NCBI GenBank assembly: GCA_024231375.1
Contig: JAAEQP010000011.1
Span: forward strand, 1-8,146
DNA length: 8,146 nucleotides
Source: a bacterium
GTDB lineage: Bacteria; Hydrogenedentota; Hydrogenedentia; Hydrogenedentiales; SLHB01
Reading direction: 5' to 3'
Positions 7,287-8,146 of the stretch are shown here, one piece after another. How positions within the stretch are numbered: the stretch's first letter is position 1; each line of letters opens with the position of its first letter. The notes beneath the pieces are model-generated. The model ran no database searches. It was not told the DNA's origin and saw nothing but the letters and a program-made list of their open reading frames with translations. A program made the position numbers and the translations under genes.

Positions 7287-7498
7287 CCTCAGGAATCTCC
7301 AGTTCCCATTCAGATGCACTCACGACCACAAAGATCGTCTGGAAGCAGCCAAACTCAGCGAGTCGGTTGCGATTCTCATGGGGGTGAGGCCGGTTTGGAC
7401 CCGTCTTCCGCCCTCTCCCAACGGGAGAGGGGTGGGGTGAGGGGTCTTCACTCTTCCTGCATTGTGTCCGATTCGGAAATTGGCGTTCGTTGAGCGCT
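7287..7498. other. Convergent intergenic region
   Basis: This stretch lies between the stops of the CE7 esterase (plus) and the minus-strand gene. It holds the REP-like hairpin described separately and a second copy of GGGGTGAGG at 7381-7389, matching 7434-7442. I see no tRNA, CRISPR or other gene. Minus-strand translation across the region contains the peptide PTPLPLGEGG, which is the repeat read as protein and not a real coding signal. Confidence 0.6.
7411..7444. repeat. REP-like GC-rich palindrome, possible bidirectional terminator
   Basis: CCCTCTCCC at 7411-7419 pairs perfectly with GGGAGAGGG at 7423-7431 around an AAC loop, giving a 9-bp stem. It is followed by GTGGGGTGAGGGG up to 7444. 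The pattern resembles the CCCTCTCCC-x-GGGAGAGGG-TGGGGTGAGGG elements dispersed between genes in many GC-rich bacteria. No T-run follows the stem on the plus strand (GTGGGGTG comes next), so it is not a textbook intrinsic terminator. Its place between two converging genes still suits transcription ending or mRNA 3'-end protection. Copy number elsewhere in the genome cannot be seen here. Confidence 0.6.
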
Positions 7499-8146
7499 CT
7501 AGCCCGCTCGCGCCACCCGCAGCAGGCAGGTCTTCCTGGACGGGAGTTCGATCGGTACGCGGGTGCGTTGTCCGGTCACCTCGAATTCCAGGGTCTTTGG
7601 GTCCGGCTGTCCGTCCACCGTCAACGACAGCGTGTACGAACCTGGGTCCAGCACGTACAGTTCCGCCTCCATCGCCCTCGCCTTCTCTCCGAAGTGGAAC
7701 AAGCGCGCCTCGAAACGCTCCTTGCCCGCGTCCGTCACCAGCGCAGCCAAGCCTCGGGGCCGCGTGAGCCATCGCACGACATTCAGCGGACAGACCAGCG
7801 GACTGCCCGGATCGCCCGTGAGCGTGGCGTAAAGGAGGTTGGTGTCCGGCGTCTTGAATCCGGGCCTCCCCTCGGGCCACATCCCGTTCTTCGCGAACAT
7901 CGCAGGGAAACGCAGCACCCGGTCGGTGTAACGCACCTCGCTGGTGTATCCCTCGAAATTGATGCGCATGGAAGCCGCCGTGCCCTCGAGTGCGGCCGTC
8001 AGATCGTCAAGGTCGCCGTGCAGCCGGTACCGGAGATAATGGGAGCTGTCCTTCTCAAGGAGTGCATCGAACTCCGTGCTCCCGGTTAAGAGCCGGTACT
8101 TCGAGAGCACCCCGCGAAGGAACCCCATCTTGGATGCACACCACGC
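7499..8146 (-). CDS. Uncharacterised protein, C-terminal part (5' end beyond the window)
   Basis: The minus-strand frame is open from the window edge to a TAG at 7499-7501. An ATG at 8126-8128 gives 209 aa, but no Shine-Dalgarno precedes it and the six codons before it are open, so the gene probably continues past 8146. Residues 1 to about 90 from that ATG are helical, with INFEGYTSEVRYTDRVLRFP; this recalls the TEAE-x-YTDRV-like segments seen in large alpha/alpha-toroid proteins of glycan-degrading bacteria, a weak resemblance. Residues about 93-145 contain NLLYATLTGDPGSPLVCPLN and a region of mixed strands. The end (about 150-209: AELYVLDPGSYTLSLTVDG...) looks like a beta-sandwich of the kind that closes glycoside hydrolases or lyases. 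I do not recognise a family and give no function. The plus-strand frames over this region are shadows. Confidence 0.7.
   Translation of the reverse strand, partial: AWCASKMGFLRGVLSKYRLLTGSTEFDALLEKDSSHYLRYRLHGDLDDLTAALEGTAASMRINFEGYTSEVRYTDRVLRFPAMFAKNGMWPEGRPGFKTPDTNLLYATLTGDPGSPLVCPLNVVRWLTRPRGLAALVTDAGKERFEARLFHFGEKARAMEAELYVLDPGSYTLSLTVDGQPDPKTLEFEVTGQRTRVPIELPSRKTCLLRVARAG

Noticed and set aside
7320..7880. A 186-codon minus-strand open frame overlapping the end of the 7499-8146 gene
   Set aside because: It reads through the REP-like repeat (giving the spurious PTPLPLGEGG peptide) and is out of frame with the better-supported gene; its residue make-up is Arg/Gly/Ala-rich shadow type.

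Overview
The window is GC-rich bacterial chromosome with gene-dense, mostly plus-strand coding. It reads as a saccharolytic accessory locus. Three of the six well-supported proteins are carbohydrate-active enzymes: GH89, GH28 and CE7. A sugar- or organic-acid-type MFS permease and a small Phd/PIN toxin-antitoxin remnant sit among them, and an unrecognised minus-strand gene enters from the right edge. There is no SusC/SusD pair, TonB receptor or ABC transporter. The enzyme mix, exported multidomain glycan enzymes and GTG starts would suit a glycan-degrading free-living or sediment bacterium, for example of the Planctomycetota/Hydrogenedentota/Lentisphaerota kind. That placement is only an inference; no phylogenetic marker is present.

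Layout: (1) 2-2602 (+), the C-terminal part of a GH89 alpha-N-acetylglucosaminidase fused to an F5/8 type C (CBM32-like) module and a BNR-type beta-propeller. Its N-terminus lies before the window. (2) 2603-2690, a short intergenic space with a candidate sigma70-like promoter and a strong Shine-Dalgarno. (3) 2691-3920 (+), a 12-TM MFS permease. (4) 3920-4159 (+), a Phd/YefM antitoxin whose GTG overlaps the permease stop by one base. (5) 4156-4377 (+), a PIN/VapC-like toxin only 73 aa long, apparently carrying an in-frame internal deletion. (6) 4442-5893 (+), a secreted GH28 polygalacturonase-like enzyme. (7) 5982-7286 (+), a secreted CE7/AXE1-type esterase with an N-terminal Ig-like domain. 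(8) 7287-7498, a convergent intergenic region holding a GC-rich 9-bp hairpin of REP-like type. (9) 7499-8146 (-), the C-terminal part of an uncharacterised protein continuing past the right edge.

How it may work together: the GH89 fusion would remove terminal alpha-GlcNAc from complex glycans, GH28 would cleave galacturonan, and CE7 would remove acetyl groups that block such polymers. The MFS permease could import a released product. The shared-pathway reading rests on neighbourhood only, since the substrates (alpha-GlcNAc glycan versus pectin) are different. The most noteworthy points are the GH89-CBM32-propeller fusion and the intact antitoxin next to a catalytically gutted PIN toxin, both coupled in translation to a transporter gene. 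I did not find a clearly new multi-gene system.
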